Assembly: GCF_001282945.1 (NCBI RefSeq)
Contig: NZ_CDMG01000002.1
Coordinates: forward strand, 275,039-339,038
Reading direction: 5' to 3'
DNA length: 64,000 nucleotides
Origin: Helicobacter ailurogastricus
GTDB lineage: Bacteria; Campylobacterota; Campylobacteria; Campylobacterales; Helicobacteraceae
Made by a program: the position numbers and the translations under genes. Below the pieces are notes generated by a model. The model was not told where the DNA came from, searched no databases, and saw only the letters and a program-made list of their open reading frames with translations. Shown here one piece after another: positions 18,592 through 27,315 of this stretch. Positions within the stretch are counted from its first letter, which is position 1. The number at the start of each line of letters is the position of its first letter.

Positions 18592-18924
18592 TCACAATAG
18601 GGCTTCGATTTTTTGTTCTAATTCGCGGATTCGGGCTTTGTATTTGTCGGTTTCTAGGCGGTATTGCGCGTTGCGCTGCTTTAAGACCTTCACCTCATCT
18701 TTTAAGGCATTCATCTCGTGGGTCAAAATGTCAATGTTGCCTAAAGAGCGTTGCAGTTGCAATTGGTGCTTTTGAATCAACACCTCTGCTTCTTGCAAAG
18801 TGAGTTTCATAGAAGCCGAGTATTTCTCTTGCCTTTTAGCCACCGAGCGGTAAAAGAAAGTCCGCACCGCCATGTAAGCCACAAACAACACCACAAGGGT
18901 GATGACCATCCATTGCGCTAACAC
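18592..18924 (-). CDS. Small single-pass membrane coiled-coil protein
   Basis: 110 residues. One N-terminal transmembrane helix (about residues 4-22, MVITLVVLFVAYMAVRTFF region) is followed by an uninterrupted coiled coil to the C-terminus (LQEAEVLIQKHQLQLQRS..., REERIRELEQKIEALL-like heptads). The start is GTG 18924, with AAGGG five bases upstream and a 7-base overlap with the rpiB stop. It is conserved at this spot between rpiB and apt in H. pylori as I remember. The function is unknown; the shape would suit an envelope scaffold. Confidence 0.75.
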   Translation of the reverse strand: MLAQWMVITLVVLFVAYMAVRTFFYRSVAKRQEKYSASMKLTLQEAEVLIQKHQLQLQRSLGNIDILTHEMNALKDEVKVLKQRNAQYRLETDKYKARIRELEQKIEALL

Positions 18925-19352
18925 TTGAGCCCTTCAATTTTATCTAAGCGAATCGCATGCCGTCCGCCCTCAAATTCTGTTTGTAAAAAAGCCTCGATGG
19001 CACTTAAAGCCACCCCAAAACCCACGACATTTTGTCCTAAACAAAGAACGTTGGCGTCGTTGTGTAGGCGCGCCATTTTAGCCATGTAGGCATTCGTGCA
19101 AAGGGCCGCGCGGATGCCCTTAAAGCGGTTTGCCATTATGCTCATGCCAATCCCGCTCCCACACACCAAAACCCCTAAAGCGCTTGGCTTTTCTAGCAGG
19201 GCTTGCACAACTAAAGTGGCGTAATCGGGGTAATCCACCCTCTCTTTTGGCGCGGGCTTAAACACCTCTAGGCTGTGGCCACTTCTCAGTTGCTTCTCTA
19301 AAAAGGCGCACAACTCCAATCCCGCATGGTCGCAACCCAAGATCACATGCAT
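18918..19352 (-). CDS. rpiB: Ribose-5-phosphate isomerase B
   Basis: A 144-residue LacAB/RpiB family isomerase interconverting ribose 5-phosphate and ribulose 5-phosphate. Motifs include GCDHAGLELC, DYPDYA, VCGSGIGMSIMANRFKGIRAALC (active-site Cys and phosphate loop) and NDANVLCLGQNVVG. It abuts lepB upstream and overlaps the coiled-coil gene downstream. Confidence 0.95.
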   Translation of the reverse strand: MHVILGCDHAGLELCAFLEKQLRSGHSLEVFKPAPKERVDYPDYATLVVQALLEKPSALGVLVCGSGIGMSIMANRFKGIRAALCTNAYMAKMARLHNDANVLCLGQNVVGFGVALSAIEAFLQTEFEGGRHAIRLDKIEGLKC

Positions 19353-20234
19353 TTAGTCCTCCTGTGTGGGTAAGTGGTGTCTTTCCTTCATTTGTGCCTC
19401 GAGCCCTTGCACACTTTTAAACATGCGCTGCCAGCGCACAGTGAATTTATCTTTGGGCTCTCCGCCCGCCTCAATGCTGTTGGATAAATTCAAACTAAAG
19501 TAAATGAACCACGGCGTGCCGACAATGTGGCTATAGGGCACACTCCCCCAAAAGCGCGAGTCGCTGCTGTCATCGCGATTATCGCCTACCATAAAGTAAT
19601 GGTCGGGCTTAATCTTAGCGTAAAAGGCATTTTCGCCCTCCAGATCAACAAGTTGCATGCCCACCTCCATTTGGCTTTGGATTTGGTGGCTGGCGAGGGC
19701 TAGCATGATGGGAAAAGTTTGGTTGTGCTTGCTGTAAAAAATCCCCAAGTGTTTATCTGCATAGGGCGCAAAGACAAAGTCTTTGCCTAAAAATTGTTGC
19801 ACCTTGTGTTTAGCAAAGTGCTTAGAAATGTAGTTGGGGTCGGTGTCGCTCTCTTTAGGGTGCAAATAAAAGCCATCTTGTTTAAAAATGATTTCATCGC
19901 CCCCGGTGGCAAAGAGTCGCTTCACATAGTAGCCCTTGTTGGTGGGGGGGATAAAGACCACCACCTCGCCCCTTTGCGGGCGTTTGCCCTCTATTAAATG
20001 TCCATTGCCCTTAAAATCGGGCACTAAAGGGATGTCAAGCCATGGCAGACGCGGAATGGGGATGCCATAGCTAAACTTCTTCACAAAGAGCATGTCGCCC
20101 TCGTAGAGAGTGCCGACCATAGAGCGCGAGGGGATGACGAAAGCTTGCGCCACAAAGAAAATCGCCAAGAGCACTAAAATGATTGTCCCCGTCCAACTCA
20201 TCACAAACCGGCGCAACGCTTGAAAGAAACCCAT
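19353..20234 (-). CDS. lepB: Signal peptidase I LepB
   Basis: A 293-residue inner-membrane serine protease that removes Sec signal peptides. One N-terminal transmembrane helix (about 16-34) leads to the catalytic Ser38 in VIPSRSMVGTL. The general-base Lys105 is in GYYVKRLFATGGDEI. The box GDNRDDSSDSRFWG is intact. Its periplasmic substrates in this window include the Hof, FadL-like and ModA proteins. The 20-base gap to folD keeps it in the folD-led run. Confidence 0.96.
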   Translation of the reverse strand: MGFFQALRRFVMSWTGTIILVLLAIFFVAQAFVIPSRSMVGTLYEGDMLFVKKFSYGIPIPRLPWLDIPLVPDFKGNGHLIEGKRPQRGEVVVFIPPTNKGYYVKRLFATGGDEIIFKQDGFYLHPKESDTDPNYISKHFAKHKVQQFLGKDFVFAPYADKHLGIFYSKHNQTFPIMLALASHQIQSQMEVGMQLVDLEGENAFYAKIKPDHYFMVGDNRDDSSDSRFWGSVPYSHIVGTPWFIYFSLNLSNSIEAGGEPKDKFTVRWQRMFKSVQGLEAQMKERHHLPTQED

Positions 20235-20253
20235 AAAACCCCTTATTTAAAAT

Positions 20254-21102
20254 TTAAGCACAGCCTTTAGCGGCGTGCAAAGTGTTTTGTAAAAGGCAGG
20301 CGATGGTCATCGGCCCCACACCCCTTGGCACAGGGGTGATGAAATCCACTTTGTCCTTTAAACCCTCAAAATCCGCATCCCCCACGATCTTGCCCTCCAC
20401 TTTATTGATGCCAATATCCACCACCACCGCCCCCTCTTTGACCATGTCCGCTTTTAATAATTTGGGTTGCCCCACCCCCACGCAGACAATGTCCGCTTTC
20501 TTGGTGTATAGGCTGATGTCCTTTGTCAAAATATGGCATAGGCTAATGGTTGCCCCCGCGTTTAACATCAAAGAGGCTAAGGGCTTGCCAATGATGTTGC
20601 TCGCCCCCACGATCGCCACATCTTTACCCTTCACCTCAATGTTGTAGTGCTCTAAGAGTTGCATCACCCCCATCGCCGTGGCGGGCAAAAATCCCGTGTA
20701 AAGGCTGTTAGAGTAAACCCGCCCCACATTGAGCGGGTGGAAACCATCCACATCCTTACGCGGATCGATCGCCTCAATCACCCGCCTTGTGTCTATGTGT
20801 TTAGGCAGGGGCAGTTGCACTAAAATTCCATGCACGCTTGGATCGCGGTTGTGAGCGTCTAGCAAGTTTAAAAGCTCTTTTTGGGAAGTCTGCGCGCTTA
20901 ATGTTTGCAACACGCAATCAATCCCGACTCTCGCGCAAGCTTTGGCTTTCATATTCACATACAGCACGCTCGCGTTGTCTGTACCCACTAAAATCACCAC
21001 CAGCTTAGGGCAAAATTGCAGGGTTTGTTGCAAAGTCTGTATTTCGTGGCGCAAAGCCTCTTCTTTTAAGCGCGCGAGCGTGTAGCCATCTAGTAAAACC
21101 AT
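20254..21102 (-). CDS. folD: Methylene-THF dehydrogenase/cyclohydrolase FolD
   Basis: About 282 residues, a bifunctional enzyme interconverting 5,10-methylene-, methenyl- and 10-formyl-THF. Visible: [47 protein letters not shown], the NADP-site [16 protein letters not shown], and [16 protein letters not shown]. Start ATG 21102 is preferred to the GTG one codon earlier. Its promoter shares an ATTATAAT core with the divergent cytochrome gene. Confidence 0.96.
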   Translation of the reverse strand: MVLLDGYTLARLKEEALRHEIQTLQQTLQFCPKLVVILVGTDNASVLYVNMKAKACARVGIDCVLQTLSAQTSQKELLNLLDAHNRDPSVHGILVQLPLPKHIDTRRVIEAIDPRKDVDGFHPLNVGRVYSNSLYTGFLPATAMGVMQLLEHYNIEVKGKDVAIVGASNIIGKPLASLMLNAGATISLCHILTKDISLYTKKADIVCVGVGQPKLLKADMVKEGAVVVDIGINKVEGKIVGDADFEGLKDKVDFITPVPRGVGPMTIACLLQNTLHAAKGCA

Positions 21103-21129
21103 CACCTAACTTACTTGAATTTTTACGCT

Positions 21130-21137
21130 ATTATAAT
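21130..21137. promoter_or_regulatory. Overlapping divergent -10 boxes (folD / cytochrome c)
   Basis: ATTATAAT contains a minus-strand TATAAT (21130-21135, for folD) and a plus-strand TATAAT (21132-21137, for the cytochrome). The two polymerase sites overlap, so only one side can be bound at a time. Confidence 0.5.
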
Positions 21138-21160
21138 CAAAAATCTTTGAAAGAGACAGT

Positions 21161-21520
21161 TTGCCAAGACAAAGCGCGTTTTTAGCTTGTGTTTTCATTG
21201 CTCTTCTCTATGGAGCGGACAAGCCCAAAGAGGGCGGTTTCATCACTATTTTAGAATACGGCAAAGAGCTTTACAACAATCCGCGCAACATCAGTTGTGT
21301 AAAATGCCACGGGTGGAAAGGCCAAGAGCAAATCATCACCCGCTACACCACCGCCGCAGACCAAGAGCGCGTTTTTAAAGCCCCCCCCATCTATGGTTTG
21401 AGCTTCGAGCAACTTAAGGACGCTTTAGAAAGGGGCAAATCCATCATGCCCCGCTACAACCTCACCCCCGATGAGATCAAGGCGATTTACTACTACCTGC
21501 GCTCCACCAAGCAAAACTAA
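21161..21520 (+). CDS. Periplasmic monohaem cytochrome c
   Basis: 119 residues starting at TTG 21161. A short signal peptide (through about residue 19), then the haem-c site C46-V-K-C49-H50 and a likely axial Met96 in SIMPRYNL, followed by the class I C-terminal helix [15 protein letters not shown]. The total length suits a small soluble electron carrier between the bc1 complex and a terminal oxidase or peroxidase. It is not the typical c553 (haem site further from the N-terminus). It converges with thiC, with a 4-base overlap. Confidence 0.9.
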   Translation: MPRQSAFLACVFIALLYGADKPKEGGFITILEYGKELYNNPRNISCVKCHGWKGQEQIITRYTTAADQERVFKAPPIYGLSFEQLKDALERGKSIMPRYNLTPDEIKAIYYYLRSTKQN

Positions 21521-22848
21521 GCCCCCTTGTAATTTTTAAAGATGTCTTGGCTCACCTTGTAACTGCAAAACTTGGGCCCACACATGGAGCAAAACTCGGC
21601 TTCTTTAAAAACCTCTTGGGGTAAAGCCTCATCGTGGTATTCTCTAGCCCTGTCTGGATCAAGCGCGAGCGCAAATTGCTTGTTCCACTCAAAGGCATAG
21701 CGCGCATCACTCATCAAATCATCGCGCACCCGTGCGTTGATGCGCCCTCTAGCGATGTCAGCGGCATGGGAGGCGATTTTATAAGCTAAAATCCCCTCGC
21801 GCACATCTTTGGCATTAGGCAGGCCCAAGTGCTCTTTAGGCGTTACATAGCAGAGCATCGCCACGCCCTTATAAGCCGCCAAGCACGCCCCGATCGCGCT
21901 GGCGATGTGATCGTAGCCGGCCGCAATGTCCGTCACCAAAGGCCCTAGTACATAAAAAGGGGCCTCGTTACACAATTCTCTTTGTAATTTGACATTGCGC
22001 TCAATTTGATTCAAGGGCACATGCCCGGGGCCTTCAATCATCACCTGCACATCTTTTTCATACGCCCTTTGGGCCAATTCGCCCAGTACTTTTAATTCGG
22101 CAAACTGCGCCGTGTCGCTAGCATCGGCCAAACAACCCGGGCGCAACGAATCGCCTAGACTTAAAGATACATCGTGTTCTTGGCAAATGGCGAGGATGTC
22201 GTCAAAGGCTTCATAAAAGGGGTTTTGTTTGTGATAGTGCATCATCCACGAAGCCATCAAGCTCCCCCCACGACTCACAATCCCCATTTTACGCCGCCCG
22301 ACATAGGGCATGTGCTCGAGCAAAAACCCGCAATGGATGGTAAAATAACTCACCCCCTGTTTGGCTTGTTTCTCTAGCACCGCTAACATCGTCCCGATGT
22401 CTAGCTTCATCACATCGTTATTCACATCGTGTAGGATTTGATACATCGGCACGGTGCCAATAGGCACGCTCGAGGCGGCGATGATTTCTTTTCTAATCGC
22501 ATCCAAATCCCCACCGGTGGATAAATCCATCACCGTGTCCGCCCCATATTTAATGGCGATTTGCAACTTTTCCACTTCCTCTTGTGTGGAGTGGATGATC
22601 GCCGAACTGCCGATGTTGGCATTGATCTTGGTCTTTAAGGCAATGCCGATTCCCATAGGCTCTAAATTCTTATGGTGGATATTTGCTGGGATGATCAAGC
22701 GCCCCTTTGCCACCTCTTTACGCACCAACTCAGGGCTTAATTCTTCAATGTTGGCAATGTGGTGCATTTCTTCAGTAACAATGCCCTTTTTAGCGTAGTG
22801 CAGTTGGGTTTTAATGGGGCCTGTGTGTTTGTCTATATCGTTGCGCAT
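21517..22848 (-). CDS. thiC: Phosphomethylpyrimidine synthase ThiC
   Basis: A 443-residue radical-SAM enzyme converting AIR to HMP-phosphate for thiamine. The C-terminal 4Fe-4S motif CSMCGPKFC identifies the family, along with SGGDLDAIR-type and [18 protein letters not shown] blocks and [15 protein letters not shown]. It is shorter than the E. coli enzyme because it lacks the extra N-terminal region, which is normal for Campylobacterota. I could not find a TPP riboswitch in the 190 bases upstream. ThiG lies 22 kb away at 44.3-45.1 kb. Confidence 0.96.
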   Translation of the reverse strand: MRNDIDKHTGPIKTQLHYAKKGIVTEEMHHIANIEELSPELVRKEVAKGRLIIPANIHHKNLEPMGIGIALKTKINANIGSSAIIHSTQEEVEKLQIAIKYGADTVMDLSTGGDLDAIRKEIIAASSVPIGTVPMYQILHDVNNDVMKLDIGTMLAVLEKQAKQGVSYFTIHCGFLLEHMPYVGRRKMGIVSRGGSLMASWMMHYHKQNPFYEAFDDILAICQEHDVSLSLGDSLRPGCLADASDTAQFAELKVLGELAQRAYEKDVQVMIEGPGHVPLNQIERNVKLQRELCNEAPFYVLGPLVTDIAAGYDHIASAIGACLAAYKGVAMLCYVTPKEHLGLPNAKDVREGILAYKIASHAADIARGRINARVRDDLMSDARYAFEWNKQFALALDPDRAREYHDEALPQEVFKEAEFCSMCGPKFCSYKVSQDIFKNYKGA

Positions 22849-23038
22849 TTATAGCTTCTCCTTTGATGAAAAGCACCACACTAACACAAGCGTTTAAATG
22901 TAGGCTTAAAGCTTGCTCTAACACCCTTTTAAGCTAGAAAATACTAGAATGTGGCTTTGTGCTTTGAAAATTGAGAACTTTCACTCTGAGCCTTAAAGGT
23001 TAGGGGTTTGGGGGTTTAGGTTTGCCTAAAGGGTTTGC
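22849..23038. other. Divergent thiC / ispDF intergenic region
   Basis: 190 bases. A plus-strand TAGAAT (22945-22950) is the likely ispDF -10. A minus-strand TAGTAT overlapping the same spot may serve thiC. A small hairpin TTTAGG-TTTG-CCTAAA (23015-23030) touches the AAAGGG ribosome site of ispDF. No THI-element consensus (CTGAGA, ACCCTTTGAACCTGAT-like) is seen on the thiC strand. Confidence 0.5.
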
Positions 23039-24220
23039 TTGCAACCACGCCAAGATCTTTCGCTCGTTTTAGCCGCAGCGGGTTTAAGTACCCGTTTTAC
23101 CCCCAACTTAGCCCACTTCCCCCACATTAAAAAACAATTTTGGCCCTTAAATGGCGTGCCTTTGGTGCAAAAGGTCTATGAAGATTTTAAACATCTCGGG
23201 CTTTTTACGCAGATTTTTATTGTGGTGTCAAACCGCTTTGAGCAAATCTATTTAAGACAGCTTTTATGCGATGAGAGTGTCAGCGTTTTGGTGGGGGGGG
23301 CGAGCCGTCAAGAGTCGGTGCAAATTGCCCTAGAGGGCGTGCAAACCCCCTTAGTTGTGGTGAGCGACATCGCCCGCTACCAAACCGAACCTTTGGTCTT
23401 AGAAAGGCTTTTAGAGCGCATGCAAGGCGGGCTTGATTGCGTGGCCCCGGCTCTAAGCGCAACCGACACGATGGTCTATTACAACCCCACAGCCATCCCG
23501 CCCTACCAGCTTTTAGAGCGCAAACGGGCGTTAAGGGTGCAAACCCCCCAAATTTGCCGCACCTCTGTTTTAAAACAGGCTTACAAGGCGGGGACTTTCA
23601 CCGATGAGAGTAGCGCCATTTTAAGTCTAGGCGCGCATGCCGCCTACATTGAGGGCAGCCCCAACCTAGACAAACTCACCTTTGCCAGCGACTTGCCCGC
23701 GCACAGTGTCCGCACCACTTCTCACACGGGGCTAGGCTTGGATGTGCATGGCTTTGAGGGGGGCAAGGTGATGAAGCTTGGGGGAGTGGTGATTCATTCT
23801 AGCGATTGCGGGGATTGTGGATTTAGAGCGCACAGCGATGGGGATGTGTTGTTACACGCGCTCATTGACGCGCTCTTGGGGGCGATTGGGGGCGGGGATA
23901 TTGGGTTGTATTACAGCGATCAAGACCCCAGCTTTAAGAACAAGGACTCGGCAGAAATGTTACAAGAGATTTATCAACTTGTGCAGGGTGTGGGGCATTG
24001 TGTGGAGGGGGTGGATATCACCCTTTTTGCCGACATGCCTAAAATTTCTCCTTATAGGGCGTTGATTAAAAAGAATTTGGCAGAATTGTTAAACATGCAA
24101 CTAACAAACATTAACCTGAAAGCCACCACTTTCGAGGGGTTGGGCTTTGTAGGTAGAAAGGAAGGTGTGGGTGTGCAAGTGTTGGTCCAAACCCGTGCCC
24201 TGTATGTGGTCCATGAATAA
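23039..24220 (+). CDS. ispDF: Bifunctional IspD/IspF
   Basis: A 393-residue fusion for two MEP-pathway steps. IspD (about 1-220; LVLAAAGLSTRF, GGASRQESVQIAL, KLTFASDLP) makes CDP-methylerythritol. IspF (about 230-393; GLGLDVHGFEGGKVMKLGGV, AHSDGDVLLHALIDALLGA, KATTFEGLGFVGR) cyclises it. The start is TTG 23039, with AAAGGG at five bases. The fusion is usual in Campylobacterota. Dxr of the same pathway is at 34.3 kb and IspA at 50.8 kb. The stop overlaps the response regulator start by 8 bases. Confidence 0.96.
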   Translation: MQPRQDLSLVLAAAGLSTRFTPNLAHFPHIKKQFWPLNGVPLVQKVYEDFKHLGLFTQIFIVVSNRFEQIYLRQLLCDESVSVLVGGASRQESVQIALEGVQTPLVVVSDIARYQTEPLVLERLLERMQGGLDCVAPALSATDTMVYYNPTAIPPYQLLERKRALRVQTPQICRTSVLKQAYKAGTFTDESSAILSLGAHAAYIEGSPNLDKLTFASDLPAHSVRTTSHTGLGLDVHGFEGGKVMKLGGVVIHSSDCGDCGFRAHSDGDVLLHALIDALLGAIGGGDIGLYYSDQDPSFKNKDSAEMLQEIYQLVQGVGHCVEGVDITLFADMPKISPYRALIKKNLAELLNMQLTNINLKATTFEGLGFVGRKEGVGVQVLVQTRALYVVHE

Positions 24221-25109
24221 AACTGGCAGTGTTTTAATCATTGAAGATGAGATGCATTTAGCCCAGAGCATCAGCTCGGCTTTAAGCAGTGTGGGCTACC
24301 AGTGCCAAAGCGCATCGAGCATTTTCCACTATTTTAAAGAGGATTACGATGTCATTTTACTCTCTTCGCAAGTCTGTGTGGAGCGTTGCGAACTCTTTGT
24401 GCGCAAGAACGCCAAAGCCATCACCATCATCATGGCTCCTTTTGTGAGCGAGGATGGAGTCAATCGCCCCTTGAAAGCGGGCGCAAAAGACTACATTTTA
24501 AAACCCTTTAAAATGGACGAGCTCATTAGAAAAATCGCCTATCACCGGTCCTACCAAAAGGCGATTGAGCGGGCGAGTGTCTATGAAAAGTATTTAGATT
24601 TTAGCGCCCAACATTGTGGCTTTGACATGCGCGCCAGCCACAACCTCCCCTTAGTCTTACACAGCTATGCGCAAATTGGAGCAGACATGTTTGTGCTCAA
24701 TTACACCCGCCTGCATGGCTTAAACTTGGAGTTTTTCTCTTTAAAAAACCTAACAGACATTAGCAAATACCTGAGCCACAAAGACCGCTCCAGCGTTACC
24801 TATTTCACGCATTTAGAGGCGCTAAACCAGAGGGAGCGAGAGAAGTTTTTAAAAACCCTAGAAAGCCACAACGCCATTGTGAGCTTCGTGGGGCAAGAGA
24901 GCTTAGAGTGTGCTAACTTCTTCTCTTTGGAGGCAAACCAACCCACAATCCCCCTAGGTCTGCTTTCCATCCAAGATTACGAGAAAAACGCCATCCAACA
25001 ATTTAGCCCCTGCTACACAGACACCGAATTGGCTAAACGCTTAGGCATTAGCCGTAAATCCCTTTGGGAGAAACGCCGCCGCTACAACCTGCCTAGAAAA
25101 CAAGCCTAA
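24213..25109 (+). CDS. Atypical orphan response regulator, HP1021-like
   Basis: A 298-residue regulator. The receiver domain (about 1-115) keeps the acidic pair E11-D12 and Lys97 in LKPFKMDEL, but the phosphoacceptor Asp is replaced by Ser (DVILLSSQV, residues 51-52), so classical phosphorylation is unlikely. The C-terminus holds a FIS/NtrC-type helix-turn-helix, TDTELAKRLGISRKSLWEKRRR. Cysteines in the receiver (C31, C55, C59) and linker would suit the redox sensing reported for H. pylori HP1021, which also follows ispDF. I chose ATG 24213, overlapping the ispDF stop, giving the family length. No histidine kinase is adjacent. Confidence 0.9.
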   Translation: MNKTGSVLIIEDEMHLAQSISSALSSVGYQCQSASSIFHYFKEDYDVILLSSQVCVERCELFVRKNAKAITIIMAPFVSEDGVNRPLKAGAKDYILKPFKMDELIRKIAYHRSYQKAIERASVYEKYLDFSAQHCGFDMRASHNLPLVLHSYAQIGADMFVLNYTRLHGLNLEFFSLKNLTDISKYLSHKDRSSVTYFTHLEALNQREREKFLKTLESHNAIVSFVGQESLECANFFSLEANQPTIPLGLLSIQDYEKNAIQQFSPCYTDTELAKRLGISRKSLWEKRRRYNLPRKQA

Positions 25110-25119
25110 GCCGAGGGGC

Positions 25120-25677
25120 TTAGACTTTCGCCAAAACGACTCCAAAAGCCACTTGGGCCCCCGTGGCCTTTAAGGTTTTTAGGGCTTGGCGCAGAGTCGT
25201 GCCCGTGGTTAAAATGTCATCGACCACAAAATAAGGCAAACTTGGATCGCCTGTAAAAACAAAGCCCTTGGGGTTTTGCTCTCTAAATGCCAGACTCTGC
25301 CCGGCGTAGGCGACATCTTTGGTGGCCCGCAACTTGTGATAAACAGGCTTGCAAGGACTTTTTGTGCAGAGCGCGCGGGCGATTATAGCGGTGTGCGCAT
25401 ACCCTCTTTTGATGTGATCGTCAATGGGTAGAGCATAAAGGGGCTTAGACAAAAAGGGTTTGAGCAAACCGCACACACGCAGGGCCAAAAGAGGTAAAAG
25501 GCGGCTGCCTACTAGGTGGTACTTGCTTTTAAGCAAAAATTCCACCTCGTCATAAACATAAAAGCTGTAAATGGGGGTGTCCTCTAGGCGGTGGGCTTGC
25601 AGGCGTGGGGCCAAATCGGCGTAGCAACGCCTGCAAAGCAACTTAACGCTCCATGCCATGCAGACAAAACAGCGCAC
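25120..25677 (-). CDS. comF: ComF-family phosphoribosyltransferase-like protein
   Basis: A 185-residue ComF/GntX-type protein. An N-terminal cysteine pair CFVC...CRRC (zinc-like), the central LYALPIDDHIKRGYAHT and the PRPP-loop FVVDDILTTGTTL identify the family, which in naturally competent bacteria helps process incoming single-stranded DNA. It is separated from the chemoreceptor gene by one base, so they share a transcript. Confidence 0.9.
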   Translation of the reverse strand: MRCFVCMAWSVKLLCRRCYADLAPRLQAHRLEDTPIYSFYVYDEVEFLLKSKYHLVGSRLLPLLALRVCGLLKPFLSKPLYALPIDDHIKRGYAHTAIIARALCTKSPCKPVYHKLRATKDVAYAGQSLAFREQNPKGFVFTGDPSLPYFVVDDILTTGTTLRQALKTLKATGAQVAFGVVLAKV

Positions 25678-25678
25678 C

Positions 25679-27274
25679 CTAGACCTTAAATTTCTTAAAC
25701 TCCCTATCTAGCTCTTGGCTCTTATCCACAATTGCGGCACTGTGGTTTGCTAAATCCTTGCGCACTTCCTTAACCCCCGCAAAGATTTGGATGAACTCGT
25801 TGATGACCTGATTGAGCTCGTCCATCTTAGCCACCACGACTTTATTTTGCTCCACGGTGTTTTGGGATTTTTCCTTAGTTTGGGTCAAGGTCTCTCTGGC
25901 GTTTCTTGCATCCGTGATGAGCAAAGAGGTCTTTTCTGACACCTCTTGAGATTGTGTCGCCCCGTTTTGCACCCGCTCGCCCATGTTTTCAATGCTCTGC
26001 GTCACCATATTCACCATCGCCGTGATCTCGCCCAAAGATTTTTGCGTTTTCTCGGCCAAGTTGCGCACTTCATCGGCCACCACGGCAAAGCCCCGCCCAT
26101 GTTCGCCCGCGCGGGCCGCTTCAATGGCGGCGTTTAGGGCGAGCAAATTCGTTTGGTTAGCGATGCCATCGATGATCGAAAGGATGTTTTTAATTTCAGA
26201 CGCATGTTTGACAAGTGCGGTCGAATCTGTGGCGATCTCTTGTTGGGTTTGCACGGACACCAAAATCAAATCTACAGAGTTTTGGATTTTTTCAATAAAT
26301 TCGTTTAAGATCACGTCTGTGGCATCTAAATTAGCAATCGTCTCGCCCAAGTTGCTTTGCGCCAAGTGCAAACTTTCCCCCGTCTCGTGGTTGATCGCTT
26401 TTAAGTTTTCAACCGAGTCTAATTCTCTTTGCCCGGCTTGTGTGAGTTTATCTATTGACTTTTCTAAGGCCTGCCCCACGCGGCTATTGTCTTCAACAAT
26501 GCCCTTACCAATTTTGACAATCCCGGCGATTTTGGCGATGAATTGATCTACATTTGCCGAAACTTTCGCGATCTCATCGCTCCCGGCGATGTTTAAACGG
26601 CGTGTCAAGTCCGCTTCTTGCGAGGACACCAAATCCTGCGCTGTGTCTTTAAGGCGGTTTAAGGGGCGGATCACATTTCTTTGCACCACCAACAAGAGCA
26701 AAACGATGATGAATAAAGAAATCCCCACCATCCATGAGAGGGTTTTGATACTAAAGTTGCGGGCATTGTTGTAAGATTCTTTTAAAGAAAGCTTGACCTC
26801 CATCACCCCGATCATGTCTCCGGGTTTGTTGTTGGTGTGGCATTTCACACAGCTAGCATCGCCGACTAAGGGTTGCAAAACCAAAACATGCCGCCCATCG
26901 CCCTCTCCTTGTACCAAGACCTCTTGGGGAGTTTTTGGGTTGTCAAAATAATTGCGGACGCGCGGGTCTTTTGTAAATTCTGTATTCAAGCCAAAGAGGC
27001 GTATATCTCCCTCTCCCGGGTAGAACTTCATTTTCACGCCCGGTAGTTTGTTGCTATCGTCTATCGCTTTGTAAATCGCTTTGGTTGTGCCCACTGCGAT
27101 GGCTTGTACAATGGTGTTGATGATGGAGGCGTTGATGCTTTTAGCCACTGCTGTGCCTTGTGCTTCAGTCATTCTGGCATAATCTCTGCGGATCAACATA
27201 AAAATCAATAGGGCAAAAAGGCTCAATAAAATCACCAGATAGAGCAAAGCCCGAGTCTGCAAACTCCTAATCAC
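25679..27274 (-). CDS. Methyl-accepting chemotaxis protein with periplasmic haem-c motif
   Basis: About 531 residues. Transmembrane helix 1 is at about 9-28. The periplasmic sensor (about 30-177) contains a haem-c motif C142-V-K-C-H146 in a [16 protein letters not shown] context. Helix 2 (about 179-197), a HAMP domain, and a signalling tip with [20 protein letters not shown] and [10 protein letters not shown] follow. The sensor resembles the Tll0287-like/DUF3365 haem-binding PAS group from memory. It likely senses redox, oxygen or NO through covalent haem. I chose GTG 27274, because AAGGAG is five bases upstream; the frame itself stays open to 27304. It is not one of the four H. pylori receptors I know. 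Confidence 0.92.
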   Translation of the reverse strand: MIRSLQTRALLYLVILLSLFALLIFMLIRRDYARMTEAQGTAVAKSINASIINTIVQAIAVGTTKAIYKAIDDSNKLPGVKMKFYPGEGDIRLFGLNTEFTKDPRVRNYFDNPKTPQEVLVQGEGDGRHVLVLQPLVGDASCVKCHTNNKPGDMIGVMEVKLSLKESYNNARNFSIKTLSWMVGISLFIIVLLLLVVQRNVIRPLNRLKDTAQDLVSSQEADLTRRLNIAGSDEIAKVSANVDQFIAKIAGIVKIGKGIVEDNSRVGQALEKSIDKLTQAGQRELDSVENLKAINHETGESLHLAQSNLGETIANLDATDVILNEFIEKIQNSVDLILVSVQTQQEIATDSTALVKHASEIKNILSIIDGIANQTNLLALNAAIEAARAGEHGRGFAVVADEVRNLAEKTQKSLGEITAMVNMVTQSIENMGERVQNGATQSQEVSEKTSLLITDARNARETLTQTKEKSQNTVEQNKVVVAKMDELNQVINEFIQIFAGVKEVRKDLANHSAAIVDKSQELDREFKKFKV

Positions 27275-27309
27275 ATACACTCCTTGCGTTAAATGATGAA
27301 ACAATCTCT

Positions 27310-27315
27310 ATCATA
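27310..27315 (-). promoter_or_regulatory. -10 box for the haem-motif chemoreceptor
   Basis: TATGAT on the minus strand, 36 bases upstream of the GTG at 27274, overlaps the end of tsaD. Confidence 0.3.

Noticed and set aside
22849-23038. TPP riboswitch upstream of thiC
   Set aside because: I looked for CTGAGA and ACCCTTTGAACCTGAT-like cores on the thiC strand and found neither.
25983-26546. 187-codon plus-strand frame
   Set aside because: Mirror image of the chemoreceptor signalling domain; Ser/Ala-rich low-complexity composition and no homology.
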